Positions 22,334 to 33,690 of a stretch of 64,000 bases of DNA are shown in pieces (within the stretch, counting starts at the first letter, position 1; every line of letters begins with the position of its first letter). This DNA is from Plutella xylostella. Taxonomy: Eukaryota > Arthropoda > Insecta > Lepidoptera > Plutellidae. The stretch covers positions 632,501 to 696,500 of the forward strand of contig NC_063986.1 of assembly GCF_932276165.1 (NCBI RefSeq), given 5' to 3'. The position numbers and the translations under genes were made by a program. The notes beneath the pieces were generated by a model. The model was not told where the DNA came from and made no database searches. It worked only from the letters and a program-made list of their open reading frames with translations.

Positions 22334-24343
22334 ATGTTCCGTCTGGTAAGTAATAACGCTAATACAGTTATCAAATGCTGAAATTTTATTACGGTGGTTG
22401 TGTTTATTTTGGAAAATTTACAGGATAACGTTTGCAATTATTGCAAGATAAATTGAAGTGGTGGTGTGAGCAGGCCCAAGAAAGGGATAAGTGGAATGTT
22501 CAGGGAGAGACCTTTGCCCAGCAGTGGGACAATAGAGGTTAAGAAAAAAAAAAAAATTGAAGTTATTATTGTGTGTGTCTGTGGGAACTAACCTCTGATT
22601 TATGAAATACTTTTTAAAGGAGCTATATCGATATTATTTTCATATTATAATGTAGCCTTTAGATGTTGAACTGTCCAGTGTTGTGAAATAAAAGGTTTTG
22701 TCACTACTCATTACAACACAGTCATGTGGGCTATAAATTTCCATCATGTATGAACCATTTAATTTGAAAACCGTTTAAAGATTTATAGCTTCGTCCTATT
22801 GTCCCTTAATTTATGACTGTTGTGTAATCATGCTTAACGTGAAGTATTTGTTGAATTGGATATTTAAAATAATTTTGTTTTTAACCCTACAGTGCTTTCA
22901 GAGTTATTTTTTACCCCCGATATTAATTTTGTCTTCATTATCTTTGATAATATAATCAACTATCATATCTTTCATATCATGTTTTTATTTTCAAGTAGGT
23001 AAATAATATAAGGTTTTAAGTTAGGATATAACCTAAGGATAATTGGCAGTTTGGTATTTTCCAAAAGGAAAGGAACTTTTTCTTAAATTGTTATCCGTTA
23101 GGAGATATAGCCATCCATACATGTGTTATTTGTAAAGGGACTTTAGAGAGTTAATTACCACAATGTTGCATTTATTATGTAGGTACTATAATGTAGGGTA
23201 CTTTACTTTTTAACCGACTTCAAAAAAAGGAGGAGGTTCTCAATTCGTCGGGATCTTTTTTTTTTTTTTTTTTTATCTTTTTTTTTATGTATGTTCACCG
23301 ATTACTCCGCCGTTTATGGACCGATTTTGAAAATTCTTTTTTTGTTGTATTGGGTTGAGCTCCCAGGTGGTCCCATTTTTTTTTCAGAATTTTATCTCAC
23401 CCCCAAGGGTGGGTAAAGGGGTAAAAGCAGGGTATGAATTTCCATTTTGGGCACATATTAACCGATTCTAATGAAATTCAGAATGTAAATATAGTTCTTA
23501 TAACAAAAAAATATGATGGTGACCTTGAGCTGATCTGATGATGGAAACGGAAGGCAGTCAGGGGAACTCCTCAACGGTATATAGCAACTACTTCGTGTTT
23601 AGGCTTGAATGATTCGTATTGATTAGTAGGACTTTTTGGTATCATTTGCACCTTACTTGTGATTGAAAAATATTGCAAATAAACTAAAAACTATAAAATA
23701 AAATAATAATTAAAAAAATTAAAAATCCGACTTCAAAAAACCACTAAAATGTAAGAAATAATTTAAGGTTTACACAAATTCTACTCGTATGTGACTGTAC
23801 AAATATACCTAAGCAGGAACTGTTCTTTTTTGAAGTTGGTGCCATATTTCTTCAGATTACTTTGTCACCGCACCAACATCAAAAGAGAACAGTTCCTGCT
23901 TAGGTATATTTGTACAGTCACATACGAGTAGAATTTGTGTAAACCTTAAATTATTTCTTACATTTTAGTGGTTTTTTGAAGTCGGTTTTTTAATTTTTTT
24001 AATACTATACTTAAGTTGTACGATATGATATGACCTGTACTTTTTTTTCACTTTTTACTTTTCTATCTAAAAAAAATCAAAACTAACGCACTCATTCTCC
24101 CCACAGTTGGCAACCCTGGCCCTGCTCGCCGGCGCCTGCGCCGCCCCCGCCCCCGCGCCCGCCCCGCGCCCCGTCTACGCGCCCCTCGTGTACCCGCACT
24201 CGGTGCTACCCGCGCCTCTCTACCACCACCCTGTATACCGCGCGCCGCTGCTCGCGCACCCCCCTGTAGCTCTGTCCCACGTCAGCACGGTCTACAACCC
24301 CGCGCCGGTGTTGCCCGCCGCGCCGCTACTGCCCTACTACTAG
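22334..24343 (+). CDS. Cuticular protein gene 3 (Pro/Ala/Tyr-rich, 82 aa, two exons)
   Basis: Join of 22334-22345 (MFRL, then GTAAGT) and 24107-24343; exon 2 starts at TTG (Leu) directly after CCCCACAG, so the real start is in exon 1. The phase-0 intron of 1761 bp is the largest of the cluster and is filled with transposon sequence (LINE fragment, dispersed repeat, 133-bp hairpin). Signal peptide MFRLLATLALLAGACAA. The mature chain is short: APAPAPAPRPVYAPLVYPHS, then Tyr/His/Pro units, VALSHVSTVY resembling the SHxSxV motif of its sisters, and a PYY end. It lacks the PVVH repeats and is the most divergent of the five. Probable cuticular or secreted structural peptide; an ATTAAA signal lies at 24428-24433. 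Confidence 0.85.
22470..22556 (+). mobile_element. LINE 3' end fragment with poly(A), in intron of gene 3
   Basis: It translates as QAQERDKWNVQGETFAQQW then DNRG and a stop, followed by AAGAAAAAAAAAAAAA. This is the C-terminus of a LINE reverse transcriptase of a different family from the (GAT)n-tailed one. Confidence 0.75.
23211..23710 (+). repeat. Dispersed repeat starting AACCGACTTCAAAAAAAGGA, in intron of gene 3
   Basis: It starts with the sequence AACCGACTTCAAAAAAAGGA followed by GGTTCTCAATTCGTCGGGA and a long T-run. A minus-strand copy of this end lies at 57442-57500. This word is widely repeated in lepidopteran genomes; element class not determined. Confidence 0.65.
23710..24002. repeat. 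Near-perfect long hairpin, 133-bp arms, 27-bp loop
   Basis: Arms 23710-23842 and 23870-24002 are reverse complements with only a few mismatches near the loop (for example TTTTTTGAAGTTGG against TCTTTTGATGTTGG). Both arms contain the CGACTTCAAAAAACCACT word, which resembles the flanking dispersed repeat, so this is likely a foldback transposon or an inverted duplication of one. It ends about 100 bases before exon 2 of cuticular gene 3 and would be transcribed within its intron. Confidence 0.9.
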
Positions 24344-24433
24344 GGGGTTTGAGTGATCGGTCCGAGGAGAGCAGCAGAGACAATATGGCTACGCATACGG
24401 ATGTACATATTATAGGAAGTTAATTTAATTAAA

Positions 24434-26920
24434 GCAAGCTTTGAAAATGTTTTGTTTGTTTTATTGAGCCTCGGTTTAAGCTTCAAATAGTGTTTCCTAA
24501 GAAGTCTATTTTATTTTCAAATCCGTTTATAATTTTCCTCAACTCACGCTAAGTTAGAATTCGTAATCGTAATGTGAGGACTATTTTTGTTACGTTAGGC
24601 CTTAGGCATTCTAAGAAATATGACTTAACTAAGCCCGTCGGCGCCTGCTATTCGTGGTATGGGAACCATGCTAGCATTAAAAGTATCTTGACTGCATTTT
24701 TTGTAGATAAGCAGCTAGTTTGTACGTACTCTATTTTCTTAACATTTAAAAATGTTAGTCATTTTAATATTCACCATAGTACATTTCTTCATCAAGTTCG
24801 ATTGTTGGTTACCTAAACCGAAAAAAGAAGGTTAGAAAGGTTAATTCTGAATATAATTAGGCAATACGAAATGATTGCAAGTTATATTTAACGACCTCAG
24901 CAAACTGGATACTTTTACCTTTAACTGTCAATAGCTCAGTCAACTTGTCATGTTTTATCTAGAATATTCGAGCTTCAAGATATATCACTACCTTTTGAAA
25001 AAAAATTATAGGTATATTATATGTACGTAATTTCGCAGTGACATTGGGCAGAATTTTTCTCTGCTAATTAGTAAGGTAGGGAACTTTATCACGGCCCGTC
25101 CACAGACCTTAAAAGGTTTGTTTACAAAAATATATCTGAGAAAGGAATTTACACGCAAACATCAGATCTTCTGTATCTTTAAACTTAAACTTTAATTTAC
25201 ATACATACATAGATAACAACTACAAAGAGGAGCCCTTTTCCCAAAAGTGTGAAATCATAAGGCTTTAAAAATATATATCTGTGAAAATACATAGGTGGTC
25301 TTATATACCTAAATCTTATCGCCATTTAGTCATATAAAGAAGAGGACAAGGACCCGAGAAGTGAGAGATCGGAAGTGATAGTCGGAACCGCTATACTGTG
25401 GGAGACCTTCAATAGAGATCATAGAAATGAGGATATCACACCGCGGGTAGCCGCTTAGTCGAGGCACTTGTCCACAATGGGTGTTAAATGGTGTTCGCGG
25501 CTCGATAAACCCATATCTATTGTCTGTCGATAGTTGAAGTAAACATAATAATATGTAATAATTATTAGTAAACAGGAACACTATGCATAATAATACATAA
25601 CCAAAGAACTATTGATAGCACCGATTTCCCAATTGATAAGGAATCTTTTTTGGCGATCGACAATCCATTGCAAAACTATCGATCTTTCGGACTCTGTTAA
25701 GTGGTAATATCTTCATTAAGTACCTACTTATCTCTGAAACAAGTAGGAGCTACGACTATCATTTTTTTAAATTAAATTGTACCTAAACGCTTAACAGTGT
25801 ATCTGAAAATCGCCATTGAATTTATATAATGACATTTAAATCCTGCGTACATGACATGTATAGAAATCTATAAATCATAAATTAACATAAACATGTCAAT
25901 ACATAAATTTAAATAATACCTTGGGTTGATATATTTCAGCCACCTGAGCTTTAAGTATTAAAAGCTTCACATAATATTTACATCAACCGTCAAACTTTAA
26001 TCAGCAGTAATCTCGAGTTATATCTGTTATTTAAATTACCAGTCACATTATTCTGTGTTAATACCTTGTTCATACTATTTATTTCTAATGTCATTTAGCA
26101 TTACCAATATCTCAAAGTTAGATGTTGCAAAAGTGGTAAAGTAAGCCAAAGAGGGGTGGCTCAGGGGGTAATTCTGAACATTATGATAGTCTAGTTTTTA
26201 TCGTAAGCCCGTTCATCTCTAGAACATTCTACAGTGCGCAAGCGCGGCGCCTATACCTATAATTGTAGTCATAAATACGAGTCTGTTGTGACCGACTTAA
26301 CTGACATAACCTTGATAATGGTGACACTGACTTTTGTACGCGTGTGTAGGTACTTTATAGTGGAAAAGGACGTCTCGTTATCTCGTATAAGGGAAAGTTC
26401 TGTGACTTCGGAATGGCTAGAGTTGGGGAAAAGTTATATTATTTTATCCTACTTTTTATTAATTTCACGGCCTGTCTAAACTGCACGATTTTCATGGATT
26501 TAGAGTACATGATTGTATAAAATATACTAGGTCAATTTAAAAGTAAAGTAAAAATGTTTATTTCCTTTAAAAATATTCAAGAGATGGTGAAGTACTGACC
26601 CCCATACTAGGCAATGCCTGTCCCGTGGAGGATAGAGATAATACTATATATTTACTATAAAAACAAATAACTACGTAAATAAAACTGGATCGTTATAAGT
26701 AAGTAATAATCCTTACTGTTCAGGTATTTACTGTATAAATAGCAAACGTGAATCACCGTAGGCCATTAATAGTTTCCTTTCTATTGTTATGGTTACTGCA
26801 TCAATATTATGCAACATAAATAGGTAGAAGGATGCATTATTTATGACTTATTATTTAATTATACTAAAACGATTGGTATTTTTATATCTTTATAAGCAAC
26901 TTTTTTCGTTTTTATAAAAT
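24434..26920. other. Intergenic spacer between cuticular genes 3 and 4
   Basis: AT-rich; no gene recognised. Short frames at 24574 and 25330 lack any protein-like features. Confidence 0.5.
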
Positions 26921-27072
26921 ACTAGCTGTTCCCGCGCGCTTCGCTTCGCCTTAAAAAGTTTTCCCGTGGGAATTCCGGGATAAAAAGTAGCCTATGTTCT
27001 TTCCCAGGGTCTAGACCGTATGTATACCAAATTTCATTCAAATCCGTTCAGTAGTTTTGGCGTGAAAGAGTA

Positions 27073-27119
<47 letters not shown>

Positions 27120-27165
27120 CAGTTACTTTTGCATTTATAATATTAGTTAGGATTAGGATTAGGAT
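26921..27165 (+). repeat. Dispersed repeat with (CAGA)n microsatellite
   Basis: It begins TAGCTGTTCCCGCGCGCTTC, contains TTTTCCCGTGGGAATTCC and CAGTAGTTTTGGCGTGAAAG, and runs into (CAGA)n at 27074-27119 and then three TAGGAT units. A shorter copy with only two CAGA units is at 59775-59968. It is a well-known type of microsatellite-linked interspersed element in Lepidoptera. Confidence 0.8.
27074..27119. repeat. (CAGA)n microsatellite
   Basis: About 11 uninterrupted CAGA units at the 3' part of the dispersed repeat. Confidence 0.95.
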
Positions 27166-27474
27166 TTGTGATACTGTGCTAACGAACCACATTTTTTGTC
27201 ATATTTTTCACTTAAGCCAGTATATTTGTCCCCGTCGATGTAAAGTCAAGTTTTAACTAATGGTTGCTATTTTTAACCAATTGCCCTTAACCATAGCTCA
27301 AACCACTCCACCATCCGGTTTCTTATCTAATCCAAGCCTAGACTAGTACAAGTTCCACCAGAAACAAGTGCAAGAAAAACCATCGCGTGATGAACACGTT
27401 TCCTAGCTATTGTGTTAACCATTTACCACAGTACATGTCTAGTCGTTTCTCAAGTCTATGGCGAAAAAACTCCG

Positions 27475-27503
27475 TATATATAAATAAGTGACCCACAACC
27501 AGT
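27475..27503 (+). promoter_or_regulatory. Core promoter of cuticular gene 4
   Basis: TATATATAAATA at 27475-27486 and an initiator-like CCAGTT around 27501, about 24 bases apart; ATG at 27533. Confidence 0.65.
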
Positions 27504-27532
27504 TGCACATAATCGGACCTCCAGCTGACAAG

Positions 27533-28027
27533 ATGACACTGACACTATGTGCGCTAACGGTAAGGCTCCCATTATTACTAGGTAATAAGTGCTTACTGGA
27601 GATGAAAGGTTAGCCTTATCACTCAAGAAACTACCTACTTAATAACATACTGACAGTGTCTAGCAGTAGGTTTGCAGCAGCATGTAGGTTTGGTTTATTA
27701 CAATTAACAGGAAGTTTATAAACAGAAATCCAAAGGGACTTTGTTTTTAATAAGTTAAATATTATTTTTTTTCAGGTCCTAGCATCAGCGATGCTAGCCA
27801 CAGCGGTACCTATCCCCGGCATCCACATCCACACCTCCCCGCTGGTCCATACCGTGCCTGTGGTCCACTCCGTGCCAGTGGTCCATTCCGTGCCGGTGGT
27901 CCACTCCGTGCCGGTGTACCACAGTGTGCACTCCGTGCATAGCGTGCCCGTGTACCACACGTCGCACGCCGTCCACGCTCCAGTAGTGAAATACAAAGTC
28001 AAGAATCACTACCACGTTTTTGGTTAG
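27533..28027 (+). CDS. Cuticular protein gene 4 (PVVHSV-repeat, 92 aa, two exons)
   Basis: Join of 27533-27559 (MTLTLCALT, then GTAAGG) and 27776-28027. The 216-bp phase-0 intron ends TTTTTCAG. Exon 1 has nine codons rather than the four of its sisters. Signal peptide MTLTLCALTVLASAMLATA, cut before VPIPG. The mature chain starts PGIHIHTSPLVHTV, runs through four PVVHSV/PVYHSV units and HSVHSV, and ends VVKYKVKNHYHVFG; the SSQVVNHG module and the VPLVA end of genes 1 and 2 are absent. AATAAA at 28086-28091. Probable secreted cuticle structural protein. Confidence 0.88.
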
Positions 28028-28091
28028 TGTTTGGTTGTTGCTAGTCATTTTGTAAATATGTATTTATGTTTTAGTTTTTGGTAAGAATAAA

Positions 28092-29412
28092 TGAGTTTTT
28101 ATACCGTATTTGTTTTGTTTTATTGACTATGTAGACATTTTGGGGTTATAATTTGAAGAGTGTGGTTATTATACTCAATTATATTTTATTTTCTATTAAT
28201 AACTAGTAGATAAATATGTAATAATCAGACATCTTCGTTGAACATGATTGTAGACATGAAACATAGATTTCCAAACGATTTATTCAAAATACCAGGAAAG
28301 TTAAATCTTTTACACAAACCATTTCCTTCGAACTATCAAGTTTTATTCATCTTATTTCAATAGAGTTAGAGTTTAGAATGTAAACGACGTAGACAAAAGC
28401 ATTAGCATATAAATATTCTCTATGAAAATTCATAAAATATACTTTGACTAAGATGGATGGCTGAAATCTTGTACAAAGCTTAAAGAGAATGTAACTTAAT
28501 AATCTTTTCAGTTCGGAGACTATCTCTGAAGTAATTTCAGGAGTAAACTACGAGGTACGTGATCTGCTCAAGTGCAGTGAAAACAGTCGTTTAACTTAGC
28601 TCTTGGTCTTTGCACCTTAATTCGTACGTTGTAAGAGTTGAATTGAAATGTATAACATAGTATAATTTTGGTAAGTTCATATAAAATTTATAGATACACT
28701 TGATATTTGGCATGTCCAATGCATTTAGAACAGGTAGATCCTTATCAGCCATCAGACCGCCTCCACAAAGTATAACGAAACGGCACTTTCTAAATCCCAT
28801 TGGTAAAAAATAAAGAAACAACGGTGGGTAAAATGTCAAAACAACATTCAGTACATTCAGTGGGTACGCATTTATAGATTTTGCCTATTTGCGATCTTGG
28901 TAAAAATAGCACTCTTTGCAGTTAGGTATCTCTATATTCATAACCACTCGACTTTTCCAAAGCGATTGCCAGTTCGTTGTACATCTACTCTTTGATGCTT
29001 GAACAGAATACATAGTTTACGCACTACGAATTCAGGATCGCTTCAGAAAAGCTGAGTTTCTCCGAATAAGGCTCCTTCTCCAGCCAGCTAAACGACGTCA
29101 CAAAAAGTATGAATCGCAGTGTTTCTAGGCTTTTACGATGTTGGCAGTTGTCGGCACCTACTACCTTCCGAAGTGGGGCAAAGGAGATGCAAAGTTCATT
29201 GAACCGGAGAGTTACAAACACCCATTAACGAAGGTTCTGTTTCCTTAATTTAATAACAAGTGTCACTTCACACTGCAGGAAGTGGAACTTTACCCATAAA
29301 GATAAAATATAAGGGGAGGATTAATACATTATAGGCTCTAAATCTTCTGTAATTATAATATTTTAATGGATTAGGTATTTCAATGTAAATAAGGTTTGGA
29401 AACAGTTTAAAA
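28092..29412. other. Intergenic region after gene 4
   Basis: AT-rich, no recognised gene. Short minus-strand frames near 28600-29220 show no protein-family features. Confidence 0.45.
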
Positions 29413-29424
29413 TGTATATTATCA

Positions 29425-29667
29425 GTTATTGTAGACGACCGAATGGCGTAGTGGTTAGTGACCCTGACTACTGAGCCGATGGTCCCGGGTTCGATTCCCG
29501 GATGGGGCAGATATTTGTTTAAACACAGATATTTGTTCTCGGGTCTTGGATGTGCCCGTAAAATGGCAATAGCATAACATAACGCTCTGGCGAAAAGTGG
29601 GTGCAGCAATGCACCTCTGCCTACCCCGCAAGGGAGTACATTAGTACAAGGCGTGAGTGTGTGTGTG
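29425..29667 (+). mobile_element. tRNA-derived SINE with 12-bp target-site duplication
   Basis: A perfect A box TGGCGTAGTGG at 29444-29454 and a perfect B box GGTTCGATTCC at 29488-29498 lie in a tRNA-like head; the tail ends in (GT)n. TGTATATTATCA is found at both 29413-29424 and 29668-29679, a clean target-site duplication. It is not a functional tRNA gene: there is no acceptor stem pairing, and an unrelated body follows. Confidence 0.88.
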
Positions 29668-29679
29668 TGTATATTATCA

Positions 29680-31923
29680 CGTTAGGTGTTAAGTCATAGC
29701 TGAGTGACTATTTACTAGGTAGGTAACAAAAGGTCTGAAAACTGTTAAAACAGTGAGTAATTATAACAATGTTAGGACACTGAAAGCTTCTGAAATGTGT
29801 GTACCTAATATTAAATAACATATTTATTATGCACCAAAGTTAGGTATTACCTAGGTAACAACTATTAAAGTAATGTGTGTTGTGTAGGACAGTGTGAATA
29901 TAATTATAATAATTACCGTTTGCCGCTCACGCGTGTCAGGTGAGCTCGGAATGTAATTATGAACCATTTGGGATAAAACTAGTCTCTTTATGACATATCT
30001 GCGTAATGCTCACACATTACAAGGTTCATAGTTTACGCTTGGTGCATAAGTTTGTGATTGCATAAAAGGGGTCCTCCTCTTACATTAAAAATGCCTTTTC
30101 CCAGTGATGTATAATCCGACTGGCTAAAATCCTTTCAGCTATATTTAAGATTAAAGCATATAAGTCAAAGAAGACCCTATGTTTTACGTTATCATAAAAC
30201 ATTGCACTATATTTCAGGAATATTTAGCAAGAAAGTGTAGAGTTAAAGTAGCTAAATACAATTTATTACGCTATCAATTTATTAACCGATCTTAATGATC
30301 TATATTAATTCATAACAGAGAGCTATTATCGGGTTAGCCAACGCTTAACTAAATTACCCGTCTTTAAATGTTCATTGACTAAAACGATGGGCTTTCTAGC
30401 ACGTTTCTGGTTTCTGGTTACATCGTAATTATTAGAACATGATGTAGAGTCAGCCATTGTATACAAATGAACCGGTGTACGAAACCAGATTTAGTGTCCT
30501 TTCAATTTACATAGTTTCATAATCCTCTGTAAAATTGAATCGTAATGAACAATCTCCTAATCTCTTTTTCGTGTTGAACCATATATTTTAACATATTTTA
30601 ACGATATAATTAACACTATATATGAATGTTCTTTCTATATTAGATTTAGTTGTATTGATTATTATTTTAGTTTAAATAGAGAAAGAAAACGGAAAGATAT
30701 AGAACTTTAAATATTTGTGACAAAACCCTTTCTTCAATCAATGTTTCTTTTATTATCGTCAACTTCCTACTTCAAAAGACAATAAACCTGCACTATGCGT
30801 AGGTAACAGCCACCTACTCCTTCCCAGGAAGTAGGTCATTTCGTGACAGGTCCATCCGAAGGCGGCTTAGATCCACGATCTATTCATAGTAATTAAGTAT
30901 AGTGATATCAATTAACAATAGTTCAGTATCGCCGCGCCGAGTAGCTTGAGTCATGCGACTTGAGTGGAGAGGTATAGTGCGTGCAGTCAGTGGTGGGAAA
31001 GGATACATGCGTGGGTCGAAAGTTAGTTTTGAGGTTTAATTGGATGGGATTTTATGGCATTGTCAGGCTTAGTAGATTTAAAATAGAACAATGCAATATA
31101 TGTTCAAATTGTAATATTATAACGTTCACATTATAATAAACATTTCAACGCATATAAATCTTTCTTCAATTTAATTGTATAATGTATTGTAATGTATATG
31201 ATTTTAATGAAGGTGTTTGATTTTGAAAATTGTACCTAGTAAGTAAATTGATATACCTACTTAAGTGCATAATCCAATGATTAACAAGAAACCTTTCAAT
31301 AATAAAAACCATTTGAAGTATCAAATTCAATTAATTTTAACTTAACAAGTCCTTTGGTGAAATCCCTATACCTAGTTCAATTAAGCAAAATCAATTTCAA
31401 GGCAGAAGCAATGAACATCTTAGACGTTTATTGACCACCGAAAGCTTATTGACAGTTAGCGGTAAACGATTAATTCAAATTTCTTGTAAAAAAAACACAA
31501 TTATGTCCACTACTCTACCCTAGCCAGAATTTTTTCTAATAACCTTTTCAGACAGGCAATTATTTTTTGATTGAAAGAAGATCTTTGAAATTTATTTATT
31601 AATCGTGTCTACTAACAATATCTGAGTCTTGTTACTTAAATGAATTTAATTATTATTAACAAATAAATGAGACAGTAAAACAAGTAAGTATAGCCGATTC
31701 AAATCAGAGTCCACACTGCCATAGAGCGTAGTTTTTTCATGAAAGAATAAGATACACACACACACACACCTTTAAATAAACTTAATAAATAAAGGGCAAT
31801 CTCGACTGTCCCGGGTTGTACTTGCAGCACAGTAACGCACTCGGGTTGCACAGATTGGCAAACAGCGAGATTTATTACACTACTAGTGGCCTGTAGCCTA
31901 GCTTAGCCTAGACCGAGGAGGGC
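29680..31923. other. Intergenic spacer between cuticular genes 4 and 5
   Basis: AT-rich, no gene recognised. A short (CA)n run lies at about 31751-31768. GTGCTGAG-like or palindromic control elements were not convincingly seen. Confidence 0.45.
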
Positions 31924-31930
31924 TATAAAA
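31924..31930 (+). promoter_or_regulatory. TATA box of cuticular gene 5
   Basis: TATAAAA, 69 bases upstream of the ATG at 31993, within GGCTATAAAAGGACC. Confidence 0.7.
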
Positions 31931-31992
31931 GGACCTAGGGCTTGCGGTTAAGGCACACTACTCATCGGTACCTAGAAGCTGCAGTCTTCATC

Positions 31993-33268
31993 ATGATCAA
32001 ACTGGTAAATTGATTTTGCTTAATATGTAACATACGTGTTTAAGATTTTGTAGCGTTCTATCATTGCTAGAACCGTTTTTCTATGAGTTGTAGCAACACA
32101 AAAAGGGGGCGACGATATTTCCATATTTTGGGCACAGCCAAGAACCGATAACAAATATGTACCTATCTGTTTTTTAACAAACTTTCCTGGATGAGGATTC
32201 AACCTGGGACCTTCAGAGTCAGTTACTAACCACTGCATGTATTTTTTTAAAATCATAATTTAAAAATAATCACTTTAAGTATCTAGAAAAAGTGTGCATT
32301 CCTTAATCTTATTCTAATTTATGTAAATCAATTTCGATATAAACAGAAATATTAAAGTTCACTTTACAGGTCAAAACAACATTGCTACAGCAATAACGCA
32401 TAGTTTTGTAAACAATGTCTGTTGCAATAAGTTCAAAATGATTATAATTATTATTATAAGTTGATTATGTACCAACTGAAATTTTATTCATATAAAATAT
32501 TTTATATTTGGTGTCTTTGCGATGCTCGTACGCTAGTAATTTTCGGCCATTGACTTCTAACTGAAATTATACCATTTGAGACGTGAATCTTGAGTGATGG
32601 TCTGAAAGTTTCAGCCTCTCATTACTCATTTTTTTTTTTTTTATATATCATTCATTATGAAGAAACCTACTAATCTGCAGATACTCAAATTATTGAGAAA
32701 GCTTCTTAGGTATTTGCATGGACATAGACTGATTAGTTTTTGCTTTCGTGTATCTTTTCACACCATGTCTTGTGTATTTTAAACGGAGTCATTCACTAAC
32801 AGCCTTTAATCGTCCACTTCCCAACACTCTGTCCTCATCGTTAATCATCCAGCCTAAAAGCTACCTCTCTAATGTCATTGGACCAGCGCTTGACTGTTCG
32901 TACTCTCCAGCATTTGAGAACTCGTTTACGCCATCGGCATTGGTCGTTGGTTTTTCGGCATTACCTACATTCGCTTTACTCATTTTTCTTTTATTTTTCA
33001 GGTGGTTTTCGTCGCTCTGGTCGCCGTGGCGTCGGCTGGCGTGATCGCGCCATTAGTGGCCCATCCCGTGGTGGCCCATCCAGTGGTGGCCCACCCGGTC
33101 GTGGCCCACCACCCCGTGGCCGTCTCGCACACCTCCAGCGTGGTCCACCACGTGGCCCCAGTGAGGGTGGTGGCCCCGGTGGTCCACGCGCCCGTGGTCC
33201 ACGCCGCGCCGCTGGTGCACCACCCCATCCCGGTGGTGAGGCATGCGCCCATCCTCATCCATCATTAG
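31993..33268 (+). CDS. Cuticular protein gene 5 (PVVAH-repeat, 92 aa, two exons)
   Basis: Join of 31993-32004 (MIKL, then GTAAAT) and 33002-33268; the phase-0 intron is 997 bp, ends TTATTTTTCAG and contains a minus-strand SINE. Signal peptide MIKLVVFVALVAVASA, cut before GVIAP. The mature chain has four VAHPV(V) units, then VAVSHTSSVVHHVAPVRVV, matching the THSSSVVHHGSV module of gene 2, then PVVHAPVVHAAPLVHHP and the end RHAPILIHH. No cysteine. A possible AATAAA at 33685-33690 would give a 3' UTR of about 0.4 kb. Other frames overlapping exon 2 are shadows of the repeats. Probable secreted cuticle structural protein. Confidence 0.88.
32060..32245 (-). mobile_element. Degenerate tRNA-derived SINE in intron of gene 5
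   Basis: On the - strand GCAGTGGTTAGTAACTGAC is followed by a B-box-like GGTTGAATCC (plus-strand 32195-32204), then a body with GGTTCTTGGCTGTGCCC, similar to the 29425 SINE body GGTCTTGGATGTGCCC. Ends not resolved. Confidence 0.65.
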
Positions 33269-33690
33269 TGACGTGTGATAAGCTGAAGTTGTCTCTTGCC
33301 AATTTTAAAACGCCAGTGATATGAAAGTTGTCAAGTCATCGGTTCGTGAAGTTTTTGGCGAAATTATCCAGACGCGAAACTTTTAAGGACTGAAATCTTG
33401 TCGACTTAATTAGAAAAGTTGCTTCACAAATCTAATTATTAGAGTGATCGTCCACCACCGCCCTCGGTTGCTGGTGTTATTGTCTTTTATCATTTCATAT
33501 TTTCTTAAAACCTGTGCGTCAATTATAATTTTCATAATCTATTCTCAGATTTGAAAATGTGATTGACTACACTAGGCGGAAAATATGAAACATATAAGTA
33601 TTTCTAAAATCCTTTCCCTTATTTATTACAGCCAACTTTAGTCATAATAATACTCGTAATATTTATGTATCTGTATTTGCTATAAATAAA

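Noticed and set aside
29438..29510. A functional tRNA gene
   Set aside because: A and B boxes are perfect but there is no acceptor-stem pairing, and the body continues as a SINE with target-site duplication.
32872..33324. 150-codon plus-strand frame overlapping cuticular gene 5 exon 2
   Set aside because: It is a frame-shifted reading of the same repeats (GPPSGGPPG...) with no signal peptide and no fit to the acceptor at 33001.
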